Assembly: GCA_024305745.1 (NCBI GenBank)
Contig: JAHRBS010000004.1
Span: forward strand, 1,550,001 to 1,614,000
Length of the DNA: 64,000 nt
Direction: 5' to 3'
Source of the DNA: Polyporus tsugae
Taxonomy: Eukaryota > Basidiomycota > Agaricomycetes > Polyporales > Polyporaceae
Shown here: positions 39,556 to 50,590 of the stretch, piece after piece
Layout of the letters: each line of letters begins with the position of its first letter
Position numbering within the stretch: position 1 is the first letter of the stretch
Notes under the pieces: model-generated
What the model saw: only the letters and a program-made list of their open reading frames with translations
Told to the model about the DNA's origin: nothing
The model's database searches: none
Translations under genes and position numbers: made by a program

Positions 39556-40564
39556 TTGCATATTAATATAGAACAGTGCCACTTCCAAACGAAAGACCCT
39601 TCCGTCTCTTGACGCACCCTCCCCGTTGGGTGCTATGTAGGGGAATGACCTGAAAGGAACGAGCGAGCCAACGACAGATCTCCATGGACTGTCAGGTAAG
39701 CACAAACTAACGAAGGAGAGAGGACCCTGACCCTCTTTCCCTGCGAAACGGAAATGAAATGATCCCGTTCGGTCGGTCGGTCCTCAGGCCTCAGGGGGGT
39801 CCTGCAGCAAGTCCCGAAGTGGACACTAGGGCCCCGGCTCCGATAACTCTGGATGTTCGACCGTTGTGATCCAAGTTGTCATGATCGGTCGGCGGTCGTG
39901 TGGCACACCTATGGAAAATATCCCACGCGATCTCGGAACAGCAGGAGCGTATACCCGCAACGTTCACTCGCGATTTCTCCTACGAGGCTGGACTCCGATT
40001 TGGACGACCCGTACTCCCGGATCAACCTACTAAGAAAGGCTCTAGAGGTCGAGGCACGCTCGTACGTCATCGCGAATGCGCTTTGAAGCTACGAAAATGA
40101 TTGACGTGCCCGGAAGTTTTCCCATCGGGTTTGTGGCGGAAGGGGGACATCGAGACCCATCTACTGGGCGAACTTCGGGTCGCCTGCTGGGCTCCTATCC
40201 GGAAGACGATCCTTCCATAGTGGTGACTGGTGAGAGGACTGAGGGGTTTTAGCCCATCGTGGAGGTAACAGTATCCATGAATTTCGTGTAATCTCTCCGT
40301 CCAGTATCGTTGAGTACATAGGCAGCCCGACCTGAGAGTCGTCAAGAAAATAGCATAATAACATCAAGAGCCGGCCCCATTCTTCAATAGAGCCCTTCTG
40401 TTGGTCATCCGGGTCGTTGTCATCAAATATATGAATAAAAAAGAACTGCTGAGAGCCCATTCAGTCCTCGACGCCCAACCCTTCTTGAGCTAATGTGACA
40501 GCACGAACCTTGGGTGTGGCGATTTGCCGCCCGAGGTGTCGCCATCCATCGAAAGCGTGGCCGG
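39556..40564. other. Stretch without an assignable gene
   Basis: The minus frame over 40161-40460 contains IHIFDDNDPDDQQKGSIEEW and LLMLLCYFLDDSQVG, which reads like coding sequence. Two overlapping frames after a possible splice site are equally plausible, so no model is offered. Nothing else was seen. Confidence 0.3.
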
Positions 40565-43113
40565 TCAGAAGCGGAAGAAGCGGGAGTTCTGGAGGGGCCG
40601 CGCAGGCTCTGCAAGGGCCGCCCTCTTGCTGGAGGCGCAAACCCCGCCGTCGGTCCAGACTCCGCTGCCACCGGCTACAATGAATGACACATTAGCCAAT
40701 GCAGAAGGTAATCTCCAACGGGCAACACGCTTACTGCTGGGAGTCTCGTTCTGAGTCCACCACTTGGCGGTCCAAAGGTGGCCACTAGAGTCGATGGAAA
40801 TATTAATATTGGGTTAATAGAGAGTTTGGGAACGATCGGAGACAAAGACGCACTTGTAGGTGACTTCCTGGCCACTGGTGTAAACCGTCGAGGAGCTCCA
40901 TGCCGCTACGCCAGCGCAAGTTCCGGACGTTGGGGAAGCGCTTGAGGATGTGGTAGTCGACGTAGAGGATGTGGTTGACGACCGGCTGGACGTGGTCGTT
41001 GAAGTGTGGGTAGAGGACGTGGTCGTTGAAGTGCGGGTAGAGGACGTGGTCGTTGAAGTGTGGGTAGAGGACGTAGTCGGTGACGAGGACCCGTTCGCAG
41101 AGCAGGCGCTGACTGCACGTCTCTTCAGCAAAGAACGGTGTGTAAAACCAGGTTCACCTACTCGGGCTCCAATCGCCATTGGCATCCACGCTAGGGGTGT
41201 TCTGCGTCCACCACTTGGCCTGACAACAGAACGATCGAAGGTGAGCATCGTGGCTTTCTTCTATGGAAAGATAAAATTTCGCACCTCCCAGATGTATCTG
41301 GAGATTAGGGTGACGTCGCGCGAACACGTAAAAGGTGAGCTTTCCCCCCTGAACTTCAAGATACAGCAGCGTAGCTTACCCGTTGTACGACGCCTGGTTG
41401 TTCGCGGTGTAGACTGTCCCGGACACGAAAGCGGGAGCAGAGCACGCCGGGAAAGTGAAGCCAGTTCCGCCAGCAGCAACGAGAGCGTTCTTGGCCGCCA
41501 GGTCGAAACGGTTGTTCACTGACCACCATTAAGCCAAACTTCTCATTTTGCGATTGATGGTCTGCTCACCGTATGCTTGGGAGGCATCCCACAACATGAC
41601 ACCTGTGGATTGATGAGATAGTGCATTCCATCAGAGCACATGAAGCTCACCTCCGAAAGATGGGAATCGATTGCGGGTGAGCGTCAGTTCGTTCGCTAGG
41701 GTCGCGGGATCCTGGTATCCGCTGCCGGCGGCGGTCGGTGACGCGGGGGTTCCGACGAAGACCTTGACATTCTTGTTGGGGCTCACTGTCCTTGCCCAGA
41801 TGTCCCTATCATATTGCTTGTCAGTCTCCATGGTTCACCGGACGGTGACGGGGAATATTTACCAGATGCCAAAGTTGAAACCCTGGATGTGGTAGGAAAT
41901 ATCAACATCCGTCAATTGCTCCAATGCATGCTACCGAAACTCACGGTAGGAGAGTTGAAGACCTGCAGGCTGCACGGGTTGTTGTCTGGAGCAAGTGAAG
42001 TCAGCGTGTGTCACGGAGTTGTTCGCGTTTACATACAGAACTGCACGTAGATCGCGTCGAACTCGACGGCGTTGAGCACAGATCCGAGGTTGGCATCCGG
42101 GTAAGGGCATTGCGGTGCAGCGGTGACATAGTACCTGTCACATAAAATCAGCCCACGAAGGCAGAATGTATAACACGTTTCGTAACTCACTTCTTGCTGG
42201 CGCCGCTGAAGTGTGAGCGGAGGCGAGTGACGAAAGGGGCAAAGCTGTTTCCTCCCGAGCTCTCGACATCTAGATCAACGCTAGCAGTGTGGTGTTACTC
42301 AAAATGCAAGAGGTAACATTGGCAAAAAAAAAATCTCACCCGTCGAGGACTGCGTTGCCAAACGGACGAGTCGAACTCGAGCCGCCCAAAAAGTCGTTCC
42401 AGATGGTATCAGCGAAGGTCTCAGCCTGAGAGTCAGAGTCGAAGCCGACGTTGACACCACCGCCGCCAAGACTGAGGGTAAGGATCTTGCCCTTAGCCTG
42501 GCACGTCTGGATATCGGACGCCAGAGAAGCACAGTTGGCGAGGCCAGTTCCAGGGAACGTAACGTTGTCAGCCGCGTTGCAGATCTATAATTGAAGAACG
42601 TTGGCTCAACCGTCGCGGTGAATATCCGAAAAGGAAACTCACGTTCGCGAGGTTGAGCACCGGCGCCCCGCCAGTGCCAAAGAAATTGTTGACGAAGGAG
42701 ATGGGGATTACGTCAATCGCGTCGTCCTATGTCGTCCGCGGATAAATCATAAGGATGAGCGATAGGGATTTGAGGAACAAGGGGTATCATCTCACCTGAC
42801 AATAGTACGATAAGGTCTTCTGGAAGTTGGCAGTGTCGGTGTGAGTGGCACCGTAGGAGTTCTGCCCCCAGTAACTGAAGAAAGAAAAGGCGCATGAGCC
42901 GGAGATACAGTCGTACCGGCAAACTCGATTATCCTTACACAACGACCTACGGAGGCGCAAAATTAGCCTTGAAATCTGGACCAGACGGAAGACCTCGGAG
43001 GGACTTACGTTGTCATATCGGCTGTTATCGAAAGCCGTAACACCGACGGTCGCAACACCCACAGCAAGTGCGGTTAAAGCTCGGAGAGTACGAGATTGCA
43101 AAGTCCCAGACAT
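40565..43113 (-). CDS. Secreted GH18 endochitinase with two chitin-binding (CBM5/12-type) modules
   Basis: This enzyme hydrolyses chitin, for cell-wall remodelling or nutrition. The start at 43111-43113 gives a signal peptide ([20 protein letters not shown]) and FDNSRYDN. An 8-base micro-exon (42939-42946) then links to [20 protein letters not shown], restoring the family's [13 protein letters not shown] start. The GH18 core shows [32 protein letters not shown], the catalytic [12 protein letters not shown] (DxxDxDxE) and [34 protein letters not shown] and [16 protein letters not shown] follow. After it come one chitin-binding module ([19 protein letters not shown]), a Ser/Thr-rich linker with a 27-base tandem repeat, and a second module ([44 protein letters not shown]). 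It ends SRFFRF at 40565. About ten introns and about 550 residues. Confidence 0.92.
40992..41072 (-). repeat. Three 27-base tandem repeats encoding the Ser/Thr linker of the chitinase
   Basis: The unit begins gtggtcgttgaagtgtgggt on the plus strand and is repeated three times (40992-41018, 41019-41045, 41046-41072). Unit 2 differs from the others by a single base (tgt to tgc). On the minus strand each unit encodes nine residues of the HTSTTTSST type. Such linkers are usually O-glycosylated. Confidence 0.9.
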
Positions 43114-43189
43114 GGTGAATACAAGAGCGACCAGTGCGGTTGATCAGTGGGAGGCCAGCCGATGCAGATACAGGCTGTCTACGCCGCTG

Positions 43190-43195
43190 TTTATA
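43190..43195 (-). promoter_or_regulatory. TATA box of the chitinase gene
   Basis: TATAAA on the minus strand, 77 bases before the ATG at 43113. Confidence 0.5.
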
Positions 43196-43673
43196 ATGGG
43201 ACGCATCCGGGGAGACCGCCGTGGAACAGCATGCACAACATTCGCGAGAAGGTACCGGCATCGAACAAGATTTCATCACGGGATGAAGGGATGCACTTGG
43301 AAGCATGCGGCGCGCAGCCGGACCAATGTGCAGCGGGGTGGCAGAAGCCCAGTCAGCAGAGTAAGCTAGGCCACGGACAAGTCACGGAGACAGATAGAGT
43401 GCACGGCGACATAGAAACCATGCGTACGCCTCTGATCGCAAAGGACAATGCGCATCATGCACCAGGTGGGAAGGCTTGCCTCCGGTACTGGACGTACCAC
43501 GTGCCATGTGCATCGAGATTGCAATATCTTTAGATAGCCTCGCACGCCTCCTGAGCTGTCGTAAGTACACAGTAAGTACTGCAAGCAACCCAGGCCTGCC
43601 ACGGAAACAACAGGTGTTGCAGGCAGTCGTCAGGAACGTCGACTGAGCTATAAGTATAACCATCACCACCCGA
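43196..43673. other. Chitinase upstream region and CK2 alpha 3' flank
   Basis: About 480 bases between the chitinase TATA box and the CK2 alpha stop. No other feature was seen. Confidence 0.5.
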
Positions 43674-45082
43674 TCACGGTACTGCGCCCCCGTTCTCGGC
43701 TTCATGCAGTGTAGCGTTCCTCACCGGATCTAAGGCATATAAAATTGAGCCTCACGGGGAATATAGCAGTGACAATAAAGCGCATACCGAAGTACGGGTG
43801 TCCTTGTGCTTCACGCGCCGTAAGACGTTCCTGATGGTCGTAACGGAGCAGCCTGTCCAGCAAATCGATGGCCTCGTTGGAAATGTATCTTTGGTTCTCC
43901 GATGTCGTGAAACGTGCCCAAGCTTTCTTCGGGTAGCTGTTCGGAGTTTGAGACGTGACGTTCGGGTGGTGTCAACTACGTCACTTACTTTCCGAGTAGA
44001 TCATCGTACTGCGGATCCAGCGCGATATCGTACTTATCTATGTACTGATACAGGCCGTCGGAGCCCAGCACTTTGGTGATCTTAACCAACTGGTCGTAGT
44101 TGTCATGGCCGTGGAAGAATGGCTCCTTTCTAAAGATCTAAAAAAAAAGACTTTTAGCACCGAGGCGCACAAGACACGCAACGAGGCACGTACCATGGAC
44201 GCGAACATGCAGCCAAAGCTCCACATGTCGAGGCTATAGTCGTACTCCTGGAAGTCCACGAGAAGTTCAGGTCCCTTGAAGTAGCGCGATGCCACTCGGA
44301 CATTGTACGCCGTCCTTGGATGATAGAACTCGGCCAATCCCCAGTCAATCAAGCGCAGCTGTTCTCGCGATTAGAGGGATAAAGTGTAGGGGAGGACATG
44401 CTCTGACCTTCCGCCGTTCATGGTCTATCATTACGTTGTGGGGTTTGACGTCGCGATGCATGATGCCCTTGGAGTGACAGTAGTCCAACGCCTGCCTGAC
44501 CATAAGCCTCATTCAGAGGCAAGCATGTGTCACGCACCTTGAGCAACTCATACATGTAGAACCGCACGTCGTAGTCGGTGAAACGGGGGTATAGTACTTT
44601 AAAATCGACATTGTGCACATATTCGGTGATGAGGGAGGGGATTTTTGACGAGGGGTCGCGGACGACATCGAGAAGAGCGACAACATTTGGACCACCTGCG
44701 AGGTTTTGGAGGATCTTGATCTCTCGCTTAATTTTCTTCTTCTTCACAGGTTTCAGGACCTTGATAATGCACTTCTCTTCGTTGACGATGTTGATACCCT
44801 CGAAGACCTTCGATGTTGACTCCTAGTGAGTGGCGCACGAATCGTTCTCAACCAATGTGGCTACGCACCTCGGAGTACTTGCCCCGCCCGACCTTCCTCA
44901 CGATTTCATAGTGATCCTGCGATCCCCACTGCACCTGAAGATTGTCTGCTTGGCTCACTTAGAGCGAGTCACGAGCGCGACGAAGGAAATTTGACCCGAC
45001 CATACTCGTACCATGACGGGCCGAGCTTGCTGTTGACGTCTGGGTAGACACGCGCGACGGACTTGGTGGTGGACCTGCCCAT
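43674..45082 (-). CDS. CKA1: Casein kinase II catalytic (alpha) subunit
   Basis: This is a constitutively active acidophilic Ser/Thr kinase acting in growth and stress signalling. The start at 45080-45082 gives [20 protein letters not shown], then GPSWYEY, and after an intron [20 protein letters not shown] with KYSEVFEG. The Lys-rich [18 protein letters not shown], the catalytic loop [20 protein letters not shown] and the CK2-specific [20 protein letters not shown] (DWG in place of DFG) follow, with [20 protein letters not shown] and [20 protein letters not shown]. The last exons read [20 protein letters not shown] with HPYF, then [18 protein letters not shown] at the stop (43674-43676). All kinase key residues are present. 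It is head to head with the SET-domain gene. Confidence 0.95.
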
Positions 45083-45323
45083 GTGTGACGGAGTAGGCGA
45101 GAGCGGTACACAGGTATAGAGGAGATGAAAGAGCAGCAATGTCGCGCGGTGCGAGTGGATGAATGCAATCAGGCCTTGCGTCCCGCGCATGTATCTGGCC
45201 GACTCGCACGGCGCTTCCTGTCACTCCAGTCCCGCTAAGCCAAGCACAGCATCCGTGGTTCAAGCGTAGTACTACCTCAGTCAGTACCACCTGGCCACCA
45301 GGTACCCCCTCAGTCCACAATCC
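45083..45323. promoter_or_regulatory. Shared promoter between CK2 alpha and the SET-domain gene
   Basis: 241 bases between divergent start codons. No TATA box was seen. The SET-proximal half is C-rich. Confidence 0.5.
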
Positions 45324-45929
45324 ATGCCTCCAAACCCCGCCTCCAAGGGGCCACCCCGCTGGCCAGCCCATCTCACCTATCTCCCAGAGCCCCGATACCA
45401 TTCGTCTGTCTCCAAGGATGTTCGTGCCATGATATGCCCAACCTCCACTGCGAAACGCACGCAGCCACCGCGTGCTCACAAGCCTCCAGTCGCGATCCAG
45501 TTCATTTCTGACCCATCTCACCCCGCTTACGGCCAGTTTGGACTCGTTGCGACCAAAAAGATACCTCCGCGCACGCTGATCCTCGACTACGTCGGCGAGG
45601 TCCACTGCGACGACCGGCCCGATTCTGACTATGATCTGTCGCTCTACCGCACTGCTGACCAAGTCAGCGTCGGCGTGGATGCACAGCACGCTGGGAACGA
45701 AGCCAGGTTCATCAATGATTTCCGCGGCGTTAAATCGAAACCGAATGCGTTCTTCCAGGAGCGGCGGACCGAGAACGGTGACCTGCGGATGAGCGTATGG
45801 AGCGGGAGCGAGACGATCAAGAAGGGCGACGAAGTCCTCGTGTCCTATGGCAAATCCTGGTGGCGAGCTCGAAGCAGCACAGGGCACGAAGGGCTGGATT
45901 GTGGCCAAAAACAAGGACGTTCCGAATGA
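45324..45929 (+). CDS. Small single-exon SET-domain protein (putative lysine methyltransferase)
   Basis: SET proteins transfer methyl groups from S-adenosylmethionine to lysine. The 201-residue frame is uninterrupted, unlike its neighbours. It contains FGLVATKKIPPRTLILDYVG (start of the SET fold), YDLSLYRTADQVSVGVDAQH, the substrate/cofactor motif GNEARFINDFRG (in place of the usual RFxNHxC) and the C-terminal KKGDEVLVSYGKSWW. The His and Cys of the canonical RFINHSC motif are replaced, so either the group is atypical or activity is reduced. The target is unknown. Confidence 0.85.
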   Translation: MPPNPASKGPPRWPAHLTYLPEPRYHSSVSKDVRAMICPTSTAKRTQPPRAHKPPVAIQFISDPSHPAYGQFGLVATKKIPPRTLILDYVGEVHCDDRPDSDYDLSLYRTADQVSVGVDAQHAGNEARFINDFRGVKSKPNAFFQERRTENGDLRMSVWSGSETIKKGDEVLVSYGKSWWRARSSTGHEGLDCGQKQGRSE

Positions 45930-47285
45930 AAACCCGCGAGACCATCCGGTATCTGACATATCCCTAAATCAGGCTCGGTTGTTCACTGACGTGGAGGCAG
46001 AATGCAGTCGTATATGATCTCAAGGCTCCCCGCAAGATGGTGCCAGTGGCATGCCATATAGAGCCAGCCGCTAGAAGAGGTGGTGGTCTAGTACGTTCAA
46101 TGCTTCCGTGTCCGTACTGAGGGCGCACAACCTACCTTCATTGACGAACTTCCCTGAGCGTCAGAAGAGCCTTGTACTTACGTATCAATCGGTCCCTCGC
46201 CATCGAGAGCTGAGGATGACTCGCATCCTAGGACCTCTCCCGCGAATATCTGTCTAAGCACTAGTACCGATTCCACCGAGGGGCGACGTTTAGTACGTCT
46301 CGACCAGATAGTGAGTCATATATATATCATCTAGCGTTGGATCTACATACACTCATGGGCTTCTTGTCTTGAGGTGGTGTTCCTGTGATCGGGGGGAATT
46401 ACGTATGCTCATTATATTGGACGCGCGATCGAATCCATCCATTCCTGAAAACACACACTCTCCGTCCCTTCCCGGAAGATTCGTCTCGCGCGTGGTCGCA
46501 ACCTTCCTGGTTGGCATGTACCCATGCAAAACTAGGCGTTGCGTCAGGGGTGCATGGGAACGACTCCGGTCTGTCGAGGCGTCACTGCTAAGACAAGGAC
46601 ACATGCCAGCAAGGAGATCCCTCTCTGACGACGGGTAACGATCATCATACGCCATTTACTTTGCTACTCCGACTGGCTAGATGCACCTCAAACGTCCATT
46701 GGAGCCGACTTGTTCCAAAGGAATCGGACTTTCAATAGCTCATGAGTGTGTCGTCTGCCCCGTACGCGGGCTCAGCCTGGGAACCTAAACCATTTGACTC
46801 TTACAGCCAGGTTGGGCACGAGGGCATACCCTGGTCCGACCCCCATCATGCCTCGCGTTAAGGCAGCGCGGTGTTAAATGTGTGTGTTTCACCAGGAATA
46901 TGTCCCGACCTTCGAGTTCGCCGATGAACGTAACGGCGAAAATTAACTGACAACTCTTGTCTATCAGAACCTGGAATAGTCGGGGAGTCGTTACGAGATC
47001 TTCTCACCGCTAAACTGTACTACAGTAGTTCAACATTTTATCAGAAGACGGGGGGAGATAAGTAATCTTAGAGAACTGTCTTGTAAACCATGAACAAACA
47101 AACAAATTAGATAACCGGAGCTTCTGCTGCGAGTTTGCTTCCCCATCCCTCGTGGCTCGCTGAGGGGCTACGGAAGAGTCGAGCGCAACCCCAGCTGCAG
47201 GCTGCAATTACCAAACCGCAACAACTTCAAGAACATACGCTGCTTTCTTAGGGCGTATGAAACGAAGTATCTGGAAAGGGAAGTC
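45930..47285. other. Stretch without an assignable gene
   Basis: About 1.35 kb. It is somewhat more A/T-rich than its surroundings, with a tatatatatcat run near 46319. No open frame shows a recognisable domain. Confidence 0.4.
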
Positions 47286-47302
47286 CACGTGGGGATCACG
47301 TG
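47286..47302. promoter_or_regulatory. Two CACGTG palindromes upstream of MDJ1
   Basis: CACGTG occurs at 47286-47291 and again at 47297-47302, 11 bases apart (about one helical turn), immediately before the TATA box. CACGTG is the E-box bound by bHLH factors such as Cbf1/Pho4 in yeasts; binding here is inference. Confidence 0.45.
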
Positions 47303-47303
47303 G

Positions 47304-47309
47304 TATAAA
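47304..47309 (+). promoter_or_regulatory. TATA box of MDJ1
   Basis: TATAAA, 114 bases before the MDJ1 ATG and directly after the second CACGTG. Confidence 0.5.
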
Positions 47310-47422
47310 ATTCCGGAGTGCCCGTCGCCGCCAGTCGCCGTCGCCAGCCCAGCTGCAGACCGCACACTTAGACTCTTCCACCTCTCCCTCGGCCTCGTGT
47401 ACCCTATAGACTACGCCTCTTA

Positions 47423-49231
47423 ATGCCTCCTAGACTGTCCTCTCAGTTCCTTTCGCTTAACTCGTTCCATGCTGCCTGCCGATCTCCGTCGGTAGCTCAC
47501 ACTCGCTCTCTGGTCACTGGTCTCAATCTCCGTCCGACATATCGTGGAAAGTCGAAGTTGCGGTCGTTTGCTAGAGCCGGCCCATCGGTGCGTTGTCTGC
47601 GCCTCGCATAGAAACCTACACTCATGAATGCAGAGAGCTTTCCATGCGTCGACCCCGCGCGCAGCACCCAAGGACCCTTACCAGGTGCTAGGCGCCAAGA
47701 AGGACGCGACGCCAGCAGAAATCAAGAAGACCTACTTCGCGGTATGTCTATACATGATTCTCCTAGCTGTTTCATTACTAACAACTCCGATAGCTTGCCC
47801 GGAAATACCACCCTGACACGAATCCAGACAAGAATGCGCAGGCAAAGTTCGTCGAGATACAGGAAGCTTACGACGTGCGTCTACCGTTCGGCCCTCCACA
47901 AAATTCTAGACGTTGACTGTCCGGCCTTTGCAGATCCTGAAGGACGAGAAGAAGAGGGCCGATTATGACAAGTACGGCGCGGCGTCGCAGCAGCCAGGTT
48001 TCGACGCTAACGCGTTCGAGAATGCACGCTCCTTCGGCGGCGGTTCTCCCTTCGGGTTCGGTTTCCAAGACTTCCCCGGCGCGTTCGGTGGCGTCCGTAC
48101 AGGAGGCCGCGGAGACCTTTTCGAACAGTTGTTCGGCTCCTTTGGCCATGGGATGAACGCCCAGGCCCCGGCGCGGGGTGCACACGTCGAGACCACCATT
48201 GATATTAGCTTCATGGAGGCTTGCAAAGGTACCTCACGGACGGTCAACATTACCCCGATCGTGCAATGCGATACATGTTCCGGAACTGGTCTCAAGAAGG
48301 GTGCGACGCGTTCGACTTGCGGGAGTTGCGGCGGTTCGGGTGCTAGGTCATACGTGATTGACAGTGGATTCCATATGCAGACCACGTGTACCACCTGCCA
48401 CGGCACCGGGTCCGTCGTCCCCCCTAGCAGTCAGTGTGGCACCTGCGCTGGCGTCGGCCAAGTTAAGGTTAGGAAATCTGTTCCGGTCGACATTCCAGCA
48501 GGTGAGCGGTATAGCGAACTTTGTTAATATGTCTCAGATCTAACATGGGAGTGCACCTGGCAGGCGTGGAGGATGGCATGACCCTGAAGGTACCTGGGCA
48601 GGGCGACGCGCCGTTGGGCGGTAGCGGTCATCCGGGCGATCTCCTCGTCCGTATTAACGTCGCTCCCTCGAAGATCTTCAGGCGCCAGGGTGCAAATTTG
48701 TATCATGATGCACGTATCCCAGTACACACAGCTCTTCTCGGCGGCAGGGTTCGGGTGCCGACGCTTGACGGGGAAGTCGACGTGCGTGTTCCGCCTGGAA
48801 CGCAACCCGGTGAACGGATGATGTTGAGAGGCCACGGCGTATCCCCGACCTACACCGTCGGGAAAGGGGACATGTATGTGACCTTTAATGTGCAATTACC
48901 AAGGTCCGTGAAGTTCTCCGCTGGCTCAATACGCTTGCACACCGACGAGATTTTTTACAGAGCGCTTACACCGCGGCAACGCGAGATCTTGCAACAATAC
49001 GCCGATGACGTGGACGGTCGGGTGATGGCCAGTTCTTCACGCCAAGAGGCACGTCAAGACCCGCCACAATCCACGTCCTCGGATGGAGCGACCTCGCCTA
49101 GGTCCTCGGGTAGTCGAGCCTCGACGGAGGCGGCCGCGCCTACAAACGGTACGGAATCTTCTCCATCTGCATCCCCAGATGGCTGGGTATCTCGTACGTT
49201 CCAAGGGCTTAGGAAACTCATCGGATTCTGA
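47423..49231 (+). CDS. MDJ1: Mitochondrial type I DnaJ co-chaperone (Mdj1)
   Basis: This is the Hsp40 partner of mitochondrial Hsp70 in protein folding. The start MPPRLSSQFLSLNSFHAACR begins a basic, Ser-rich presequence continuing to SRAFHASTPRAAPKD, typical of matrix import. The J domain reads DPYQVLGAKKDATPAEIKKT and LARKYHPDTNPDKNAQAKFV with the HPD intact, split by two introns. A Gly/Phe-rich stretch follows. The zinc region has four CXXCXGXG units (CDTCSGTG, CGSCGGSG, CTTCHGTG, CGTCAGVG). The substrate-binding C-terminal part includes GQGDAPLGGSGHPGDLLVRI and RVRVPTLDGEVDVRVPPGTQ. The last about 75 residues are Ser/Ala-rich and end RTFQGLRKLIGF. About 520 residues, matching Mdj1. Confidence 0.94.
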
Positions 49232-50590
49232 TTTGCGTGTGGACTTCCAATGTCATCGGACGCCGTGCATTCCAGAACCGTCTGCAGACTCGAACGAGGG
49301 CGACACTAACCACCAGCGGAAACGAGACCAGGGCCGCAAAAAGAGGGCAACGGCGGCGTGACGGTACCCAACTTGGCATACACCTCCGAGGGTTACGACG
49401 ATCGGCTTGCGGCTCCGCCGATAGCTGTCTGTTTTCGTAGGATACATTTCTGGAACTAATCGTTAGTACGTATTCCACTGATCAGGAAACGAATTCGTAA
49501 CGGGGGGTCATGTGTGGGCCTCGAGGAGTTGTCGGCTGTGCTTGCACGGCAATTTGGATTTGGCCATCGTGTCCGTTAGCCCGGCGTGCAGCTTGCCCGA
49601 AGGGGACTGGGGCGCGTCGCTCAATGACCGGAATTGGGGAGGGCACAGGACTCGAATCGACTGACCACCCGCGAATATTCTCGTGGACATAGGAAGCGCT
49701 CCGCGACTGTGCCACTGCAACGTATTCTGATTTCCAAGCTTGATTGAACCGGGTTCGATGGCCGGGTGTGCGCATCGTGGTCAGTGGCTTCTTGTGTTCT
49801 CTGTCGAAGCGATCGCCAATATGACCGCCGGCTTTCCCATGTTCTGTGAGTGATAGGAAGAGAAGTACACGAGACCTGTTGTGCTGACCTGAAATTTCTC
49901 AAACGTCGATAACGCACCATTTCGCGCAAGACCCACAGTTGCCATACCGGGCAGTCGGACGGACGCCCACAGCGGCAAGCCTCGCCAGGCATTCCCTGCC
50001 ATCGTCCTTCCACCCCCCCCTGCTCCCGCGCTGAGGTGTGCGTTTCCCGACTCTGTCTCAGATTTGCTCAGATGCATCTACGTAACCCCCTGTGATGGCT
50101 TAGTCTCAGCGTCCATCGCACACTCTCCGGACTTCTCAAAGCCTATACGTGTGCGCAGGTTATCATGTCCGTCCCTAACATGGCTCGTTCCTGGAGTCCA
50201 GATCCATGGTACCGGACAAAGCAGCCTTTGCATCCCCAAACATGGCGCCTACTAAGAACTTCTTTAGATCTCCCTTTGGCGACCTACCGAATCTCCGAAA
50301 AAAGGGTTCAAAGCTCCTCCGAGATTCTTGGTACGTTCTCAATTACCAGCATCCTTTTTGCCTAAGTTCACACAGAGATGTCTCGGCCCACAGATCATGG
50401 CATTTCCTCGCCAACTTTGCAGCGTGGAGCGGGCGATCGCTCAGCCCTCCCTGCGACTACATTACATAGTTGACACGTCAAGGTTGAAACTGCACTTCGT
50501 ATAAAGCTGCTGCACGACCATGGCCTCCTCCCTGAACACATCCCGCAACTCCCTGAACCGGTCAGATAGTCCCCCCTGCTACTTCCAGAC
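49232..50590. other. Stretch without an assignable gene
   Basis: About 1.36 kb between MDJ1 and the MFS gene. It contains a tRNA-like sequence on the minus strand (about 49655-49722; see findings). The part from 50400 to 50590 is probably the MFS promoter and leader. No protein gene is recognised. Confidence 0.35.
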
